Shown here piece by piece: positions 1 to 8,522 of a stretch of DNA of 64,000 nt (positions are counted from its first letter, which is position 1; the number at the start of each line of letters is the position of its first letter). The notes beneath the pieces are model-generated. The model was given only the letters and a program-made list of their open reading frames with translations. It was not told the DNA's origin and did no database searches. A program made the position numbers and the translations under genes. Location: the NCBI RefSeq assembly GCF_001667075.1, contig NZ_LZIL01000078.1:310001-374000 (forward strand). Direction: 5' to 3'. This stretch comes from Mycobacterium sp. 852014-52450_SCH5900713. Its GTDB lineage: Bacteria; Actinomycetota; Actinomycetes; Mycobacteriales; Mycobacteriaceae.

Positions 1-1
1 G

Positions 2-823
2 CTGTGGGGTTTGTTGCAGACGGCGTCGGCGGGCGGACTGACGTTCGCGATCTCCGGGGAGGGCGGCTCCCAGGACGCCCGCCCGGTTGGGGGAATGGGC
101 GCGATTTACGGTCCCATCGCGGCCGAATTGGGTGACGCGGTGCACCTTTCGCAACCGGTCCGGCAAATCGCGCAGGACTCCGACGGTGTGACGGTGACCG
201 CCGCCGACCTGACGGTGCGCGCCCGGCGGGTCATTGTGGCGATCCCGCTGGCGATCGCCTCCTCGATCGTCTACGACCCGTTGCTACCGGTGGATCGGGC
301 GATGCTGCACCAGCGCATGCCGAGCGGCGCGGTCGTCAAGACGTCGATCATCTACGACGAGCCGTTCTGGCGCGCAGACGGGCTGTCGGGTCAATCGGCC
401 GCACCGGGATCCCCGGCCACCCTGACGATCGACGCCTGCACCGAAACCGGCGACCCGGGCGTCATGTGCGTCATCACCGAAGGGCCCGCGGCGCGGCGGC
501 TGACGAAGCTCAACGAGGCCGAGCGCAGAGCGGTGCTCGTCGGCGAGCTGATCGACCGGTTCGGCGAGAAAGCGAGGACGCCGCAGGAATACCACGAGCA
601 GAACTGGACCATCGAGCGCTACTCCGGCGGGGGAATGATCAGCCATGCCCCGACCGGCGTGCTGACCGAATTCGGTTACACCCTGCGCGAGCCCTGCGGT
701 CGCATCCACTGGGCGGGGACCGAAAGCTCGGCCGTCATGTGCGGGTGGATCGACGGCGCGATCCGCTCCGGTGAGCGCGCGGCGACCGAGGTCCGGGAGG
801 CCGAGACCGCCGCGGTCGCCTGA
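2..823 (+). CDS. Flavin-containing amine oxidase, C-terminal part (5' end outside window)
   Basis: The reading frame is already open at the window edge, so only the last ~274 residues are present. The C-terminal motif IHWAGTESS followed by GWIDGAIRSGERAA is the FAD-binding signature of the monoamine oxidase family; in that family FAD lies against this segment and the amine substrate is oxidised to the aldehyde. The N-terminal Rossmann dinucleotide motif must lie upstream. The segment LQTASAGG fits the mid-protein region of these oxidases. It may correspond to M. tuberculosis AofH or a paralogue, but substrate cannot be read from this fragment. It is convergent with the DoxX gene that follows. 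Confidence 0.85.
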   Translation: MWGLLQTASAGGLTFAISGEGGSQDARPVGGMGAIYGPIAAELGDAVHLSQPVRQIAQDSDGVTVTAADLTVRARRVIVAIPLAIASSIVYDPLLPVDRAMLHQRMPSGAVVKTSIIYDEPFWRADGLSGQSAAPGSPATLTIDACTETGDPGVMCVITEGPAARRLTKLNEAERRAVLVGELIDRFGEKARTPQEYHEQNWTIERYSGGGMISHAPTGVLTEFGYTLREPCGRIHWAGTESSAVMCGWIDGAIRSGERAATEVREAETAAVA

Positions 824-839
824 CGACGACGACCCCTAG

Positions 840-1349
840 CTAACCAGTCTGCTTAACGGGAGGCCGGTAGAAGATCACCAGTTGGCCGATCGCGCCGACG
901 AGCCCGAGCACCACCGAGATCAACAAGCCGCGCCAGCCGTCCATCCAGTTGTGCCCGAACACGACGTAGTCCAGGCTCAGTTTTCCGGCGCCCAGGGTGG
1001 CGACGGCGATGGCGCTGACCGCCAGGACCAGGTTGTACTCCCAGCCCTCCTTGACGATGAAGAAGCCGTTGGCGCGATGCACGGTCCAAGCCGCGACCAG
1101 CATCAACGACACGAAGCCTGCGGCGGGGATTGGGGTGAGCAGACCGGCGGCCAAGCCCAGCCCGGCGGCCATCTCAGTCGTCGCGGCGACGGTGGCATGG
1201 AACTTGCCCGGCTTCATGCCGATGCTTTCGAACCACCGTGCGGTGCCCGGGATGCGGCCGCCGCCGAAGAATTTGTTGTAGCCATGCGCGGCCAACGTCA
1301 CGCCCAACACCAGCCGCAGGATCAGTAACCCAACGTCATAGGGAGTCAT
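840..1349 (-). CDS. DoxX family membrane protein
   Basis: 169 residues with four hydrophobic segments: near residues 5-22, 55-75, 80-97 and 140-160. The N-terminal pattern LRLVLGVTLAAHGYNKFFGGG is typical of DoxX/TQO small subunit-like proteins, with the conserved glycine-rich HGYNKFFGGG turn. DoxX proteins are inner-membrane proteins of uncertain biochemical role; in mycobacteria one member forms a redox complex with SodA and SseA. ATG start with GCAGGT just upstream. No partner gene is adjacent, so a specific role is not claimed. Confidence 0.85.
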   Translation of the reverse strand: MTPYDVGLLILRLVLGVTLAAHGYNKFFGGGRIPGTARWFESIGMKPGKFHATVAATTEMAAGLGLAAGLLTPIPAAGFVSLMLVAAWTVHRANGFFIVKEGWEYNLVLAVSAIAVATLGAGKLSLDYVVFGHNWMDGWRGLLISVVLGLVGAIGQLVIFYRPPVKQTG

Positions 1350-1550
1350 ACCTGCAAACCTAGATCATCGGGCGGACCGGATGACAGGACCCGCCGAACA
1401 GCTAACTCTCATGGCGCGTGTGGGAACATTGCGGACGTTCCGACGTTCGCGCATCAGCCGCTGACCAGAAGGGGGTGCACCACGGCTCGTATCGCACGAG
1501 GCAGCGGCGCTCCCCGTAGCGCGTCCGGGGCCTCGCCTGACGGGCATTCC

Positions 1551-3134
1551 GTGGTGCTACTCGACGGCACAGCGAGTCATCCCCGGGCGCTGCTGGGCAA
1601 CAAGGGCCAAGGCATCGAGATGATGCGCCGCCACGGCCTGCCGGTGCCGCCCGCCTTCTGCATCACCACCGAGGTGGGGCTGCGGTACCTCGCCGAGCCC
1701 GGGGCAACGATCGACGCGATCTGGGACGACGTGCTGGACCGGATGAGCTGGCTGGAGGCGCAGACTTCGCGCACGTTCGGTCGGGGCCCGCGTCCCCTGC
1801 TGGTCAGTGTGCGCTCGGGGGCCACCCAGTCGATGCCGGGCATGATGGACACGATCCTGGACCTCGGCATGAACGATGATGTCGAGCAAGCGCTGGCCGC
1901 CGCCGGCGCCGGCGCATTCGCCCGCGACACGCGCCAGCGGTTCGACCGCATGTACCGGCGCATCGTCGGGTTGGACGAACAAGAATCGCCGCCCGCCGAT
2001 CCGTATGCGCAGCTACGCGCCGGCATCGAGGCGGTGTTCGCCTCGTGGAACTCACCCCGCGCGGTCGCCTACCGCGCCCACTCCGGCGGCGTCGACGATC
2101 GGAGTGGTACGGCGGTCGTCGTGCAGGCGATGGTGTTCGGCAACCACGGCCCCGATTCCGGTGCGGGCGTTCTCATTTCGCGCAATCCCGTCACCGGCGA
2201 CCGCGCACCGTTCGGCGAATGGCTGCCCGGAGGACAGGGGGACGACGTGGTGTCCGGATCGGTCGACGTTGAGCCGGTCACCGCCCTGCGCGACGAGCAG
2301 CCGGCTGTCTACGACGAGTTGATGGACGCCGCCTGCAAATTGGAGCGACTCGAGTCCGATGTTCAGGAGATCGAGTTCACGGTCGAAGGCGGCAAACTCT
2401 GGCTGCTGCAGACACGGGGCGCGGAGCGGTCGGCGCAGGCAGCGGTGCGCCTTGCATTACAGCTGAGGCACGAGGGGCTCATCGACGACGCCGAGACGCT
2501 GCGACGGGTGACCCCGGCACACGTACAGACCCTACTGCTGCCGGCGTTGCAGCCCGAAATACGTTTGGCGGCAAACCTTCTGGCCAAGGGATTGCCGGCC
2601 TGCCCGGGCGTTGCGTCGGGGCGGGCATACACCGACGTCGACGCGGCGCTCGATGCGGCGGAGCGAGGTGAGTCGGTGATCCTGGTGCGCGACCACACCC
2701 GGCCGGAAGACGTCTCCGGCATGCTTGCCGCGCAAGGCATCGTCACCGAGGTGGGAGGGGCGGCCAGTCACGCGGCAGTGGTCAGCCGCGAACTCGGCCG
2801 GGTGGCCGTGGTGGGCTGCGGACAAGGAGTCGCCGCATCCCTTGCCGGCAAGTTGATCACCGTCGACGGCGCCGAAGGCGAAGTGCGCGAGGGCAACCTG
2901 AACCTGTCCGCATGGTCGGAAAGCGACACACCCGAACTGCGGGAGCTGGCCGAAATCGCGCGACGGCTCAGCCCACTGCGTGCCCACACCTCCGGTGGTC
3001 ACCTGCGGCTGGATGACGCCACCCAGGACGCGGTGGCGGAGGCGATGAAACGCGGACACGCCGACGTCGTCTCGGCCACCCCTCTTATCGTTATGCTGAC
3101 CGCTCTGCGGCTCGCGGGTGGGACCACGTCATGA
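1551..3134 (+). CDS. ppdK: Short pyruvate,phosphate dikinase (ATP-grasp and phosphohistidine domains only)
   Basis: 527 residues. The N-terminal half is the PPDK ATP-grasp domain (start LLGNKGQGI, then SVRSGATQSMPGMMDT near residues 84-100 and QEIEFTVE...LWLLQTR near 275-290). The swivelling domain carries GGAASHAAVV with the phospho-accepting His at about residue 407. Bacterial and plant PPDK is ~870 residues and ends in a PEP/pyruvate TIM barrel; that domain is missing here and the protein stops about 120 residues after the His. From memory the mycobacterial PpdK is similarly short, so this is a family trait rather than a local truncation. GTG start: no other start codon lies in frame for over 140 bases upstream. 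The stop overlaps the next gene as ATGA. Confidence 0.85.
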   Translation: MVLLDGTASHPRALLGNKGQGIEMMRRHGLPVPPAFCITTEVGLRYLAEPGATIDAIWDDVLDRMSWLEAQTSRTFGRGPRPLLVSVRSGATQSMPGMMDTILDLGMNDDVEQALAAAGAGAFARDTRQRFDRMYRRIVGLDEQESPPADPYAQLRAGIEAVFASWNSPRAVAYRAHSGGVDDRSGTAVVVQAMVFGNHGPDSGAGVLISRNPVTGDRAPFGEWLPGGQGDDVVSGSVDVEPVTALRDEQPAVYDELMDAACKLERLESDVQEIEFTVEGGKLWLLQTRGAERSAQAAVRLALQLRHEGLIDDAETLRRVTPAHVQTLLLPALQPEIRLAANLLAKGLPACPGVASGRAYTDVDAALDAAERGESVILVRDHTRPEDVSGMLAAQGIVTEVGGAASHAAVVSRELGRVAVVGCGQGVAASLAGKLITVDGAEGEVREGNLNLSAWSESDTPELRELAEIARRLSPLRAHTSGGHLRLDDATQDAVAEAMKRGHADVVSATPLIVMLTALRLAGGTTS

Positions 3135-3745
3135 CCGAATTGGCGGTGTTGCAAGCGGTTCGGCTGAAAGGCCGGCTGCGTCCCGCCGAGCTCGCCGAGA
3201 CACTGAACGAGGAAATTGCCGACGTGACGACCATCGTCGGACAGCTGACCGCGGCAGGCCTACTGGTCGACGGTGCGACCGTGCGGATCACCCCCGCCGG
3301 GCGTGAGCGGCTCGCGGCGCTGCTCGACGAGGAGCGCAGGGGCGCCGATCGGGCGGCGCTGGCCGCCGCCTACGACGACTTTCGGCCCGTCAACGCCGAT
3401 TTCAAATCCCTGGTCACAGACTGGCAGCTGAAGGGCGGCCCCGGCGGCACCCCCAATCCGCACGATGACGCGGAGTACGACGCCGCGGTGCTGGCCCGCC
3501 TCGACGATGTGCATGCGCGGGTGCTGCCCATCATCGAGTCGGTTGCGGCGCAGCTGCCGAGGCTGAACGCGTACCCGGCGAAATTGGTTGCGGCCCTGAG
3601 CAAAGTGCGGGCAGGCGAGACCGCCTGGCTGACCAGGCCGCTCATCGACTCCTACCACACGGTGTGGTTCGAGCTGCACGAGGAGCTGATCTCGGCCGTC
3701 GGCCTTACCCGGGAGGAAGCGGCCCGATCCGGCGACGCGCAGTAG
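3131..3745 (+). CDS. Winged-helix N-terminal protein translationally coupled to ppdK
   Basis: 204 residues, start overlapping the ppdK stop (ATGA). Residues 1-60 look like a winged helix-turn-helix: ELAVLQAVRLKGRLRPAELAETLN, then a recognition-helix-like VTTIVGQLTAAGLLV and a wing ending in ITPAGRERL. The rest is acidic and helical with NPHDDAEYDAAVLARLDDVH and SYHTVWFELHEELI. It has no PEP-binding barrel, so it does not supply the missing PPDK domain. From memory it matches M. tuberculosis Rv1126c, a conserved protein of unknown function. The coupling suggests it regulates or stabilises PpdK; this is inference. Confidence 0.8.
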   Translation: MTELAVLQAVRLKGRLRPAELAETLNEEIADVTTIVGQLTAAGLLVDGATVRITPAGRERLAALLDEERRGADRAALAAAYDDFRPVNADFKSLVTDWQLKGGPGGTPNPHDDAEYDAAVLARLDDVHARVLPIIESVAAQLPRLNAYPAKLVAALSKVRAGETAWLTRPLIDSYHTVWFELHEELISAVGLTREEAARSGDAQ

Positions 3746-4987
3746 CTACAACACCGCGTCGAGGAGCCGCACATAAGCGTCGATGTCAGGAACGGCCGAC
3801 TCGGCCGCGTGCACGCTGACCGCGATGGTGTCCCCGATGCCGTGCACGCCGTGAGTCAGCCCCATCACCGGCGACAGCCCCGGGTAGCCGGCTGTGAGGA
3901 CCACCCCGGCCCCGCCGAAGCTGAGGTCGGCCGGCCCGCGGTAAACACTGGACACCACGGTGTTGCCGGACACCTGCTCGGGGCGAACATCGAAATCGAA
4001 TTGTGCTACACCCCAACGCAATAGGGCTGCGGGTATCGCGGCAAAAGCTCGGTCGGCGTAGCGCGTGGCCGGATGTGCGAAGCGGCGCCGGCCGTTGGCC
4101 AGCTCCGCGGCAATCCGCTCAACGCGTGGTTCCCACCCCAGCTTCGGATACAGACCCACGGTGACGTTGCCGAAGTGGTTATAGGCGTGCGCGACACCGG
4201 GTTTGGCCATCGGGACCTCGGCGCCCAGCGTATCGGCGGCGTCGCCCAGCAACTCGGAGAGCGCCGCGGATATCGCCGTCAGCGCTCCCACCGTGACGGT
4301 AGGGCCGCGTAGCTGCGAGCGGTGTCGCACCAGCGTGCGCACCGAGCGGGACGCGCCGGGGCGCGCATTCGTCGGCAGTAGGGGCCGGGGACCGGCCCCA
4401 GGGGCCAGCAGCCCCGCGCGGGTGTCGCGCTCCAGCTGCCGATGGGCGCGAGCCGCCTGCGCGGCTCGCCACGGCAGGAACCCGGCCCGTAGCCGGCGCG
4501 CCCCGGGCACGGGATCCGGCCGGCCGAACAGCCAACCCGCCATCGCGGATGCTCGGCCCCCGTCGGCCAGCGCGTGCGCTATCTGCATCACCGCAACGGT
4601 CCCCGGCCCGGTCACGCCCGGGATGCCCAACACCCCGCTGAAGACGTGCAGCCGCCAGGGCATCCGGCACACGTCCAGCTGGTCCCGGGCCAGAGCGACG
4701 ACAGCGGCCAGGCAGCCGGCCCAGCTGGGGTCGTCGAGGTCGTGGCGGACGAGCTGGTCGGGCGTGACGGCCGCCGGAACCCACTGCGGATACACCAGCG
4801 GTCCGCGATCCCGCACTCGCAGCGCCAGCTCCGGGTCCTGGTTGGCCCGCCGGCGGAGTTGCTCGATGACTTGGGCGTAGTCGACGGGCTCCCCGTCGAA
4901 CGCGTAGAGCAAGAACTCGTCGTTGGGAATCTTGGCCGACATCCAGTAGAACTGCGCATCGACAGCGGCCAACCGCTGCGGGGCCAT
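3746..4987 (-). CDS. WS/DGAT-like acyltransferase
   Basis: 413 residues. The N-terminus (AVDAQFYWMS, then a run of short beta/helix units) and the C-terminal VSSVYRGPADLSFGGAGV plus DIDAYVRLLDAV fit the wax ester synthase/diacylglycerol acyltransferase fold. The catalytic HHxxxDG motif appears as A137-H138-A-L-A-D142-G143: the first His is Ala, the catalytic second His and the DG are kept. Likely acyl-CoA dependent O-acyl transfer to an alcohol or glyceride, but the substrate is unknown and the altered motif could mean a changed specificity. The start abuts the ephC stop without a gap, so it is the second gene of a two-gene operon. From memory it corresponds to Rv1125. Confidence 0.7.
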   Translation of the reverse strand: MAPQRLAAVDAQFYWMSAKIPNDEFLLYAFDGEPVDYAQVIEQLRRRANQDPELALRVRDRGPLVYPQWVPAAVTPDQLVRHDLDDPSWAGCLAAVVALARDQLDVCRMPWRLHVFSGVLGIPGVTGPGTVAVMQIAHALADGGRASAMAGWLFGRPDPVPGARRLRAGFLPWRAAQAARAHRQLERDTRAGLLAPGAGPRPLLPTNARPGASRSVRTLVRHRSQLRGPTVTVGALTAISAALSELLGDAADTLGAEVPMAKPGVAHAYNHFGNVTVGLYPKLGWEPRVERIAAELANGRRRFAHPATRYADRAFAAIPAALLRWGVAQFDFDVRPEQVSGNTVVSSVYRGPADLSFGGAGVVLTAGYPGLSPVMGLTHGVHGIGDTIAVSVHAAESAVPDIDAYVRLLDAVL

Positions 4988-5893
4988 TCAGCCGGGTGAG
5001 CCGATGAACCCGAGGATCAGGTCGGCGACCTTATCGGGCTGCTCGAGCTGCAGGAAGTGCCCAGCGTGATCCACGATGGCCATCTCGCTGCCCGGCGGCA
5101 ACACCTTCTCCGCCCAGCGGGCGAAAGCCGGTGTCATGCAGCCGTCGTCGCGGCCATGCAGGTACAGGCACGGCCACACCGGCTCTTCGGTCCAAAGCTC
5201 GTTCAGCTCGGCATACTGCGCCGGCGGCCGAGTGTTGCGGATCGTGGCGCGGTACGGTCCGAGTGCCGCACGCCAGCTCTCCGGCGTCCCGATCGCCGCG
5301 TCGACGTGGCGCAGATCCTCGTCGGCGCGATAGCCCGGTGACCACCGCCGCCACAGCAGCGGTAGCACCCAGGAAGCGGAATGTTCTGGCAGCAAGGGCA
5401 ATTGGAAATACATGATGTACCAACTGCGCAGAAGTTGGCGCGCCAGGTGGCCGGCCAGCCGTCCTCGCTCCGCCGCGCCGGCCTTGCGACGGAACGCCGC
5501 CGACGGCGGCACCGACATGATCACGGCCTTGGTGAATGGGCTGTCGGGCATGGCGGCCAGACCGGTGGTCGCGATCGCACCCCAGTCGTGGCCGATCACC
5601 ACGTCACCGTCGGTGCCGCCCGCTGCCGAGCGCACCCGCAAGGCGTCGTCCATCATCGCGCCGACGTGATAGCTACCGTCGGCCGGGATCGACGACGGCG
5701 CGTATCCGCGCATGAAGGGGGCCACCACCCGCCAGCCGGACTCAACGAGCCGGGGAGCGATCTTGCGGAACCCGTAAGGGGTGTCGGGGAAGCCGTGCAG
5801 GCACAAGGCGATGGGGCCACCGCGTGGCCCCCAGGTGAGTGCCTTCAGGTCCCCCGCAGGGCTGGGCACGTCGATCCAGCCTGGTTCACCCAT
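4988..5893 (-). CDS. ephC: Epoxide hydrolase EphC-like (alpha/beta hydrolase)
   Basis: 301 residues. Oxyanion motif HGFPDTPYGFRKIAP near residue 33, nucleophile elbow GHDWGA with Asp103 as nucleophile, charge-relay Asp in HGRDDGCMTP, and catalytic His in DHAGHFLQLEQP. An Asp rather than Ser nucleophile marks epoxide hydrolases and haloalkane dehalogenases; the HGFP motif favours epoxide hydrolase. The lid region holds tyrosines (SWYIMYFQLP) that could activate the epoxide. Catalyses opening of an epoxide to a diol in the cytosol; natural substrate unknown. First gene of an operon with the WS/DGAT-like protein. Confidence 0.85.
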   Translation of the reverse strand: MGEPGWIDVPSPAGDLKALTWGPRGGPIALCLHGFPDTPYGFRKIAPRLVESGWRVVAPFMRGYAPSSIPADGSYHVGAMMDDALRVRSAAGGTDGDVVIGHDWGAIATTGLAAMPDSPFTKAVIMSVPPSAAFRRKAGAAERGRLAGHLARQLLRSWYIMYFQLPLLPEHSASWVLPLLWRRWSPGYRADEDLRHVDAAIGTPESWRAALGPYRATIRNTRPPAQYAELNELWTEEPVWPCLYLHGRDDGCMTPAFARWAEKVLPPGSEMAIVDHAGHFLQLEQPDKVADLILGFIGSPG

Positions 5894-6004
5894 ATTGACT
5901 CCCTGCTCGGCGCGTCCGCACGGACCAACCTAACGCGTGCGAGCCAATCACGCACCGACCGCATGCCCCAAGCGGTCAAAGCGGTGTTGCCACAGGGAGT
6001 TTCG

Positions 6005-6478
6005 TTACACCTGCGCGGCAGCCCGGTCCAGGTCGGCGATGACGATCTTTCGCATGCCGTACATCGCTTGAGTGGCGGCCGCCGCGCGTGCCCGGTCCGG
6101 GTCGCTGATCAGCTCGTAGAGCCGGTCCGGGACGATCTGCCAGCTCAGGCCGAAGCGGTCCTTGCACCAACCACACTGCGATTCCTCGCCGCCGTCGGTC
6201 AGCCGCTCCCAGTAGTAGTCGACCTCGTCCTGGTCCTTGCAGTGGATGGTGAAGGACACCGCTTCGGTGAAGTGGAAGTGCGGGCCACCGTTGATGCCGA
6301 TGAACCGGGTGCCGTCCAGCACGAAGCTGCCGGACAGGACGGTGCCCGGCTCGCCCGGTCCGGCCTCCGTGGTTCGGTTGAGGCCCTCGATGTGCGAGTT
6401 CGGGAAAATCGAGGTGTAGAACCTGGCCGCCTCCTCCAGGTTGTGGTCGAACCACAGCGACGGGGTGATCGATGGCAT
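6005..6478 (-). CDS. PhnB-like VOC family protein
   Basis: 157 residues, ATG start preceded by a strong AGGAGG at a spacing of nine. PSITPSLWFDHNLEEAARFYTSIFPNS opens a glyoxalase/bleomycin-resistance (VOC) fold, followed by GPHFHFTEAVSFTIHCKDQDEVDYYWERL and WCKDRFGLSWQIVP, the signature of the PhnB/3-demethylubiquinone-9 methyltransferase-like subfamily. Those names are misleading: no methyltransferase motif is present. Monocistronic, divergent from the next gene. Substrate cannot be predicted. Confidence 0.85.
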   Translation of the reverse strand: MPSITPSLWFDHNLEEAARFYTSIFPNSHIEGLNRTTEAGPGEPGTVLSGSFVLDGTRFIGINGGPHFHFTEAVSFTIHCKDQDEVDYYWERLTDGGEESQCGWCKDRFGLSWQIVPDRLYELISDPDRARAAAATQAMYGMRKIVIADLDRAAAQV

Positions 6479-6600
6479 TGGCCACGGCCTCCTATTGGCT
6501 CGTTGGTGTTGTCACTGGATAGACCGCGGCCAGGGTGAAAACTCATCGCGTCGCCGACCCGCGCGACGGTGCTTAAGCTCCCTATGTAACGTCAGGTCGC

Positions 6601-7467
6601 ATGAGCACCGTCAGCAGCCTCCCTCAGACGGTCGAGTTTTCCGGTGTCGGCGGCATCACCCTGGTCGCCGACGAGTGGAACGGCGGGACCGACGGCGCGG
6701 GACGGCCAAGCGTCCTCATGCTGCACGGTGGCGGCCAAAACCGGCATTCCTGGAAAAACACCGGCCAAATGCTTGCCGACCAGGGCTTGCATGTCGTCGC
6801 GCTCGACAGCCGGGGACACGGTGACAGCGATCGCGCACCCAACGCCGACTACGACGTCGAGACCCTGACCGCCGATGTCTTGAAGGTGATCGAGGCGATC
6901 GGCCGGCCGGTGATGATCATCGGCGCGAGCATGGGCGGGCTGACCGGAATCCTCGCCGCCCACCGGGCGGGGCCCGCGGTGGTGACCCGACTGGTCCTCG
7001 TCGACGTGGTGCCCCGATTCGAGAAAGGCGGCAGCGCCCGTATTCGCGATTTCATGATCAGCGGCCTCGACGGTTTCGACTCGCTGGAGGAGGCCGCCGA
7101 CGCCGTCGCCGCCTATCTCCCGTACCGGGACAAGCCGCGCAGCCCCGAGGGCCTGAAGAAGAACCTGCGGCTGCGTGACAACGGCCGCTGGTACTGGCAC
7201 TGGGACCCGGCGTTCATGACCAAGCCCGGCGACGATCCCGAGCTGCGTACCGAGAAGTTCGAGCAGGCCGCGAAGAGCCTCTCGATTCCTGTCCTGCTGA
7301 TCCGCGGGAAGCTGTCAGACGTGGTGAGCCCCGAAGGCGTCCGGCATTTCCTGGCCAGCGTGCCTCGCGCGGAGTTCGTCGAGCTGTCCAACGCCGGGCA
7401 CACCGCGGCCGGCGACGACAACGACGCGTTCAGCGACGCCGTGGTGAAGTTCGTCAAGCGGCACTGA
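6601..7467 (+). CDS. bpoB: BpoB-like alpha/beta hydrolase (non-haem peroxidase family)
   Basis: 288 residues. Oxyanion region LHGGGQNRHSWKN (residues 41-53), nucleophile elbow GASMGG with Ser110, acid in RGKLSDVVSPEG, and His in LSNAGHTAAGDDND. This is the alpha/beta hydrolase group annotated as non-haem bromoperoxidases; most members are esterases in practice. From memory it matches M. tuberculosis BpoB (Rv1123c). ATG start, single gene, convergent with gnd2 17 bases downstream. Confidence 0.8.
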   Translation: MSTVSSLPQTVEFSGVGGITLVADEWNGGTDGAGRPSVLMLHGGGQNRHSWKNTGQMLADQGLHVVALDSRGHGDSDRAPNADYDVETLTADVLKVIEAIGRPVMIIGASMGGLTGILAAHRAGPAVVTRLVLVDVVPRFEKGGSARIRDFMISGLDGFDSLEEAADAVAAYLPYRDKPRSPEGLKKNLRLRDNGRWYWHWDPAFMTKPGDDPELRTEKFEQAAKSLSIPVLLIRGKLSDVVSPEGVRHFLASVPRAEFVELSNAGHTAAGDDNDAFSDAVVKFVKRH

Positions 7468-7484
7468 TTGGCCGCGATCCGCCG

Positions 7485-8507
7485 CTAGTTAGCCGGCTTC
7501 TCGGCGTGCCCGCCGAACTGCTTGCGCATCGCCGACAGCGCCTTGTTGGCGAAGTCATCGAGTGAGCGCGAGGCGAAGCGGGACTGCAGCGCGGTCGTCA
7601 GCACCGGCGAAGGCACCCCCTCGTCGATCGCCGCGATGGCGGTCCACCGGCCCTCCCCGGAGTCGGAGACCCGTCCGGAGAACTCCGCGAGGTCGGGCGA
7701 ATCGTGCAGCGCGATCGCGGTCAGATCCAGCAGCCAGGAGCCGATGACGCTGCCGCGGCGCCACACCTCGGCGACCTCGGGGATGTCGAAGTCGTACTGG
7801 TAGAACTCCGGATTCGACAGCGGTGCCGTTTCGGCGTCGCCCTCTTGCACCTGCTTGCCGATGTCGGCACCGCGCAGGATGTTCAGCCCTTCGGCGAGCG
7901 AGGCCATCATCCCGTACTCGATGCCGTTGTGCACCATCTTGACGAAGTGCCCGGCGCCGGACGGCCCGCAGTGCAGGTAACCCTTTTCCGACCGGGCGAC
8001 CTCGCCGTCACGGCCCGGCGTGCGCGGCGCCGCGTCCACCCCGGGAGCGACACTGGCGAAGATGGGTTCGGCGTGCAGAAAAGCCTCGTCGTCGCCGCCG
8101 ATCATCAGGCAGTAGCCGCGTTCCCGACCCCACACGCCGCCGCTGGTGCCGCAGTCGAGTAGGTGAATGCCCTTCTCCGACAGCATCTTTGCGTGGCTGA
8201 TGTCGTCGCGGTAATACGAGTTGCCGCCGTCGATGACGATGTCGCCGGCCTCCAGCGTCTCGGCCAACTCGTCGATGACCCCCGTCGTGATGGTCCCCGC
8301 CGGCACCATCACCCAGACCACCCGCGGTGCGGTCAGCTTGGCGGCAAGCTCCCGCAGGGATGACGCCCCGGTGGTCCGCTCCTCCCCCGCCATCGCCTTG
8401 ACCGCGTCGGGGTTGTGGTCATAGACCACGCATTCGTGTCCATCCTTGGCCACGCGGCGGACGATGTTCGCGCCCATCCTGCCGAGGCCGATCATCCCGA
8501 GCTGCAT
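7485..8507 (-). CDS. gnd2: 6-phosphogluconate dehydrogenase, decarboxylating (short form)
   Basis: 340 residues. N-terminal Rossmann MQLGMIGLGRMGANIVRR, then DIVIDGGNSYYRDD and the substrate-binding HLLDCGTSGGVWGRERGYCLMIGG; catalytic lysine region GHFVKMVHNGIEYGMM. At ~340 residues it is the short bacterial form rather than the ~470-residue GndA type. Oxidises 6-phosphogluconate to ribulose 5-phosphate with CO2 release and reduction of NAD(P). Lies 15 bases after zwf on the same strand, so the two oxidative pentose-phosphate dehydrogenases are co-transcribed. AGGAAGAG directly before the ATG. Confidence 0.92.
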   Translation of the reverse strand: MQLGMIGLGRMGANIVRRVAKDGHECVVYDHNPDAVKAMAGEERTTGASSLRELAAKLTAPRVVWVMVPAGTITTGVIDELAETLEAGDIVIDGGNSYYRDDISHAKMLSEKGIHLLDCGTSGGVWGRERGYCLMIGGDDEAFLHAEPIFASVAPGVDAAPRTPGRDGEVARSEKGYLHCGPSGAGHFVKMVHNGIEYGMMASLAEGLNILRGADIGKQVQEGDAETAPLSNPEFYQYDFDIPEVAEVWRRGSVIGSWLLDLTAIALHDSPDLAEFSGRVSDSGEGRWTAIAAIDEGVPSPVLTTALQSRFASRSLDDFANKALSAMRKQFGGHAEKPAN

Positions 8508-8522
8508 CTCTTCCTGTTCTCC

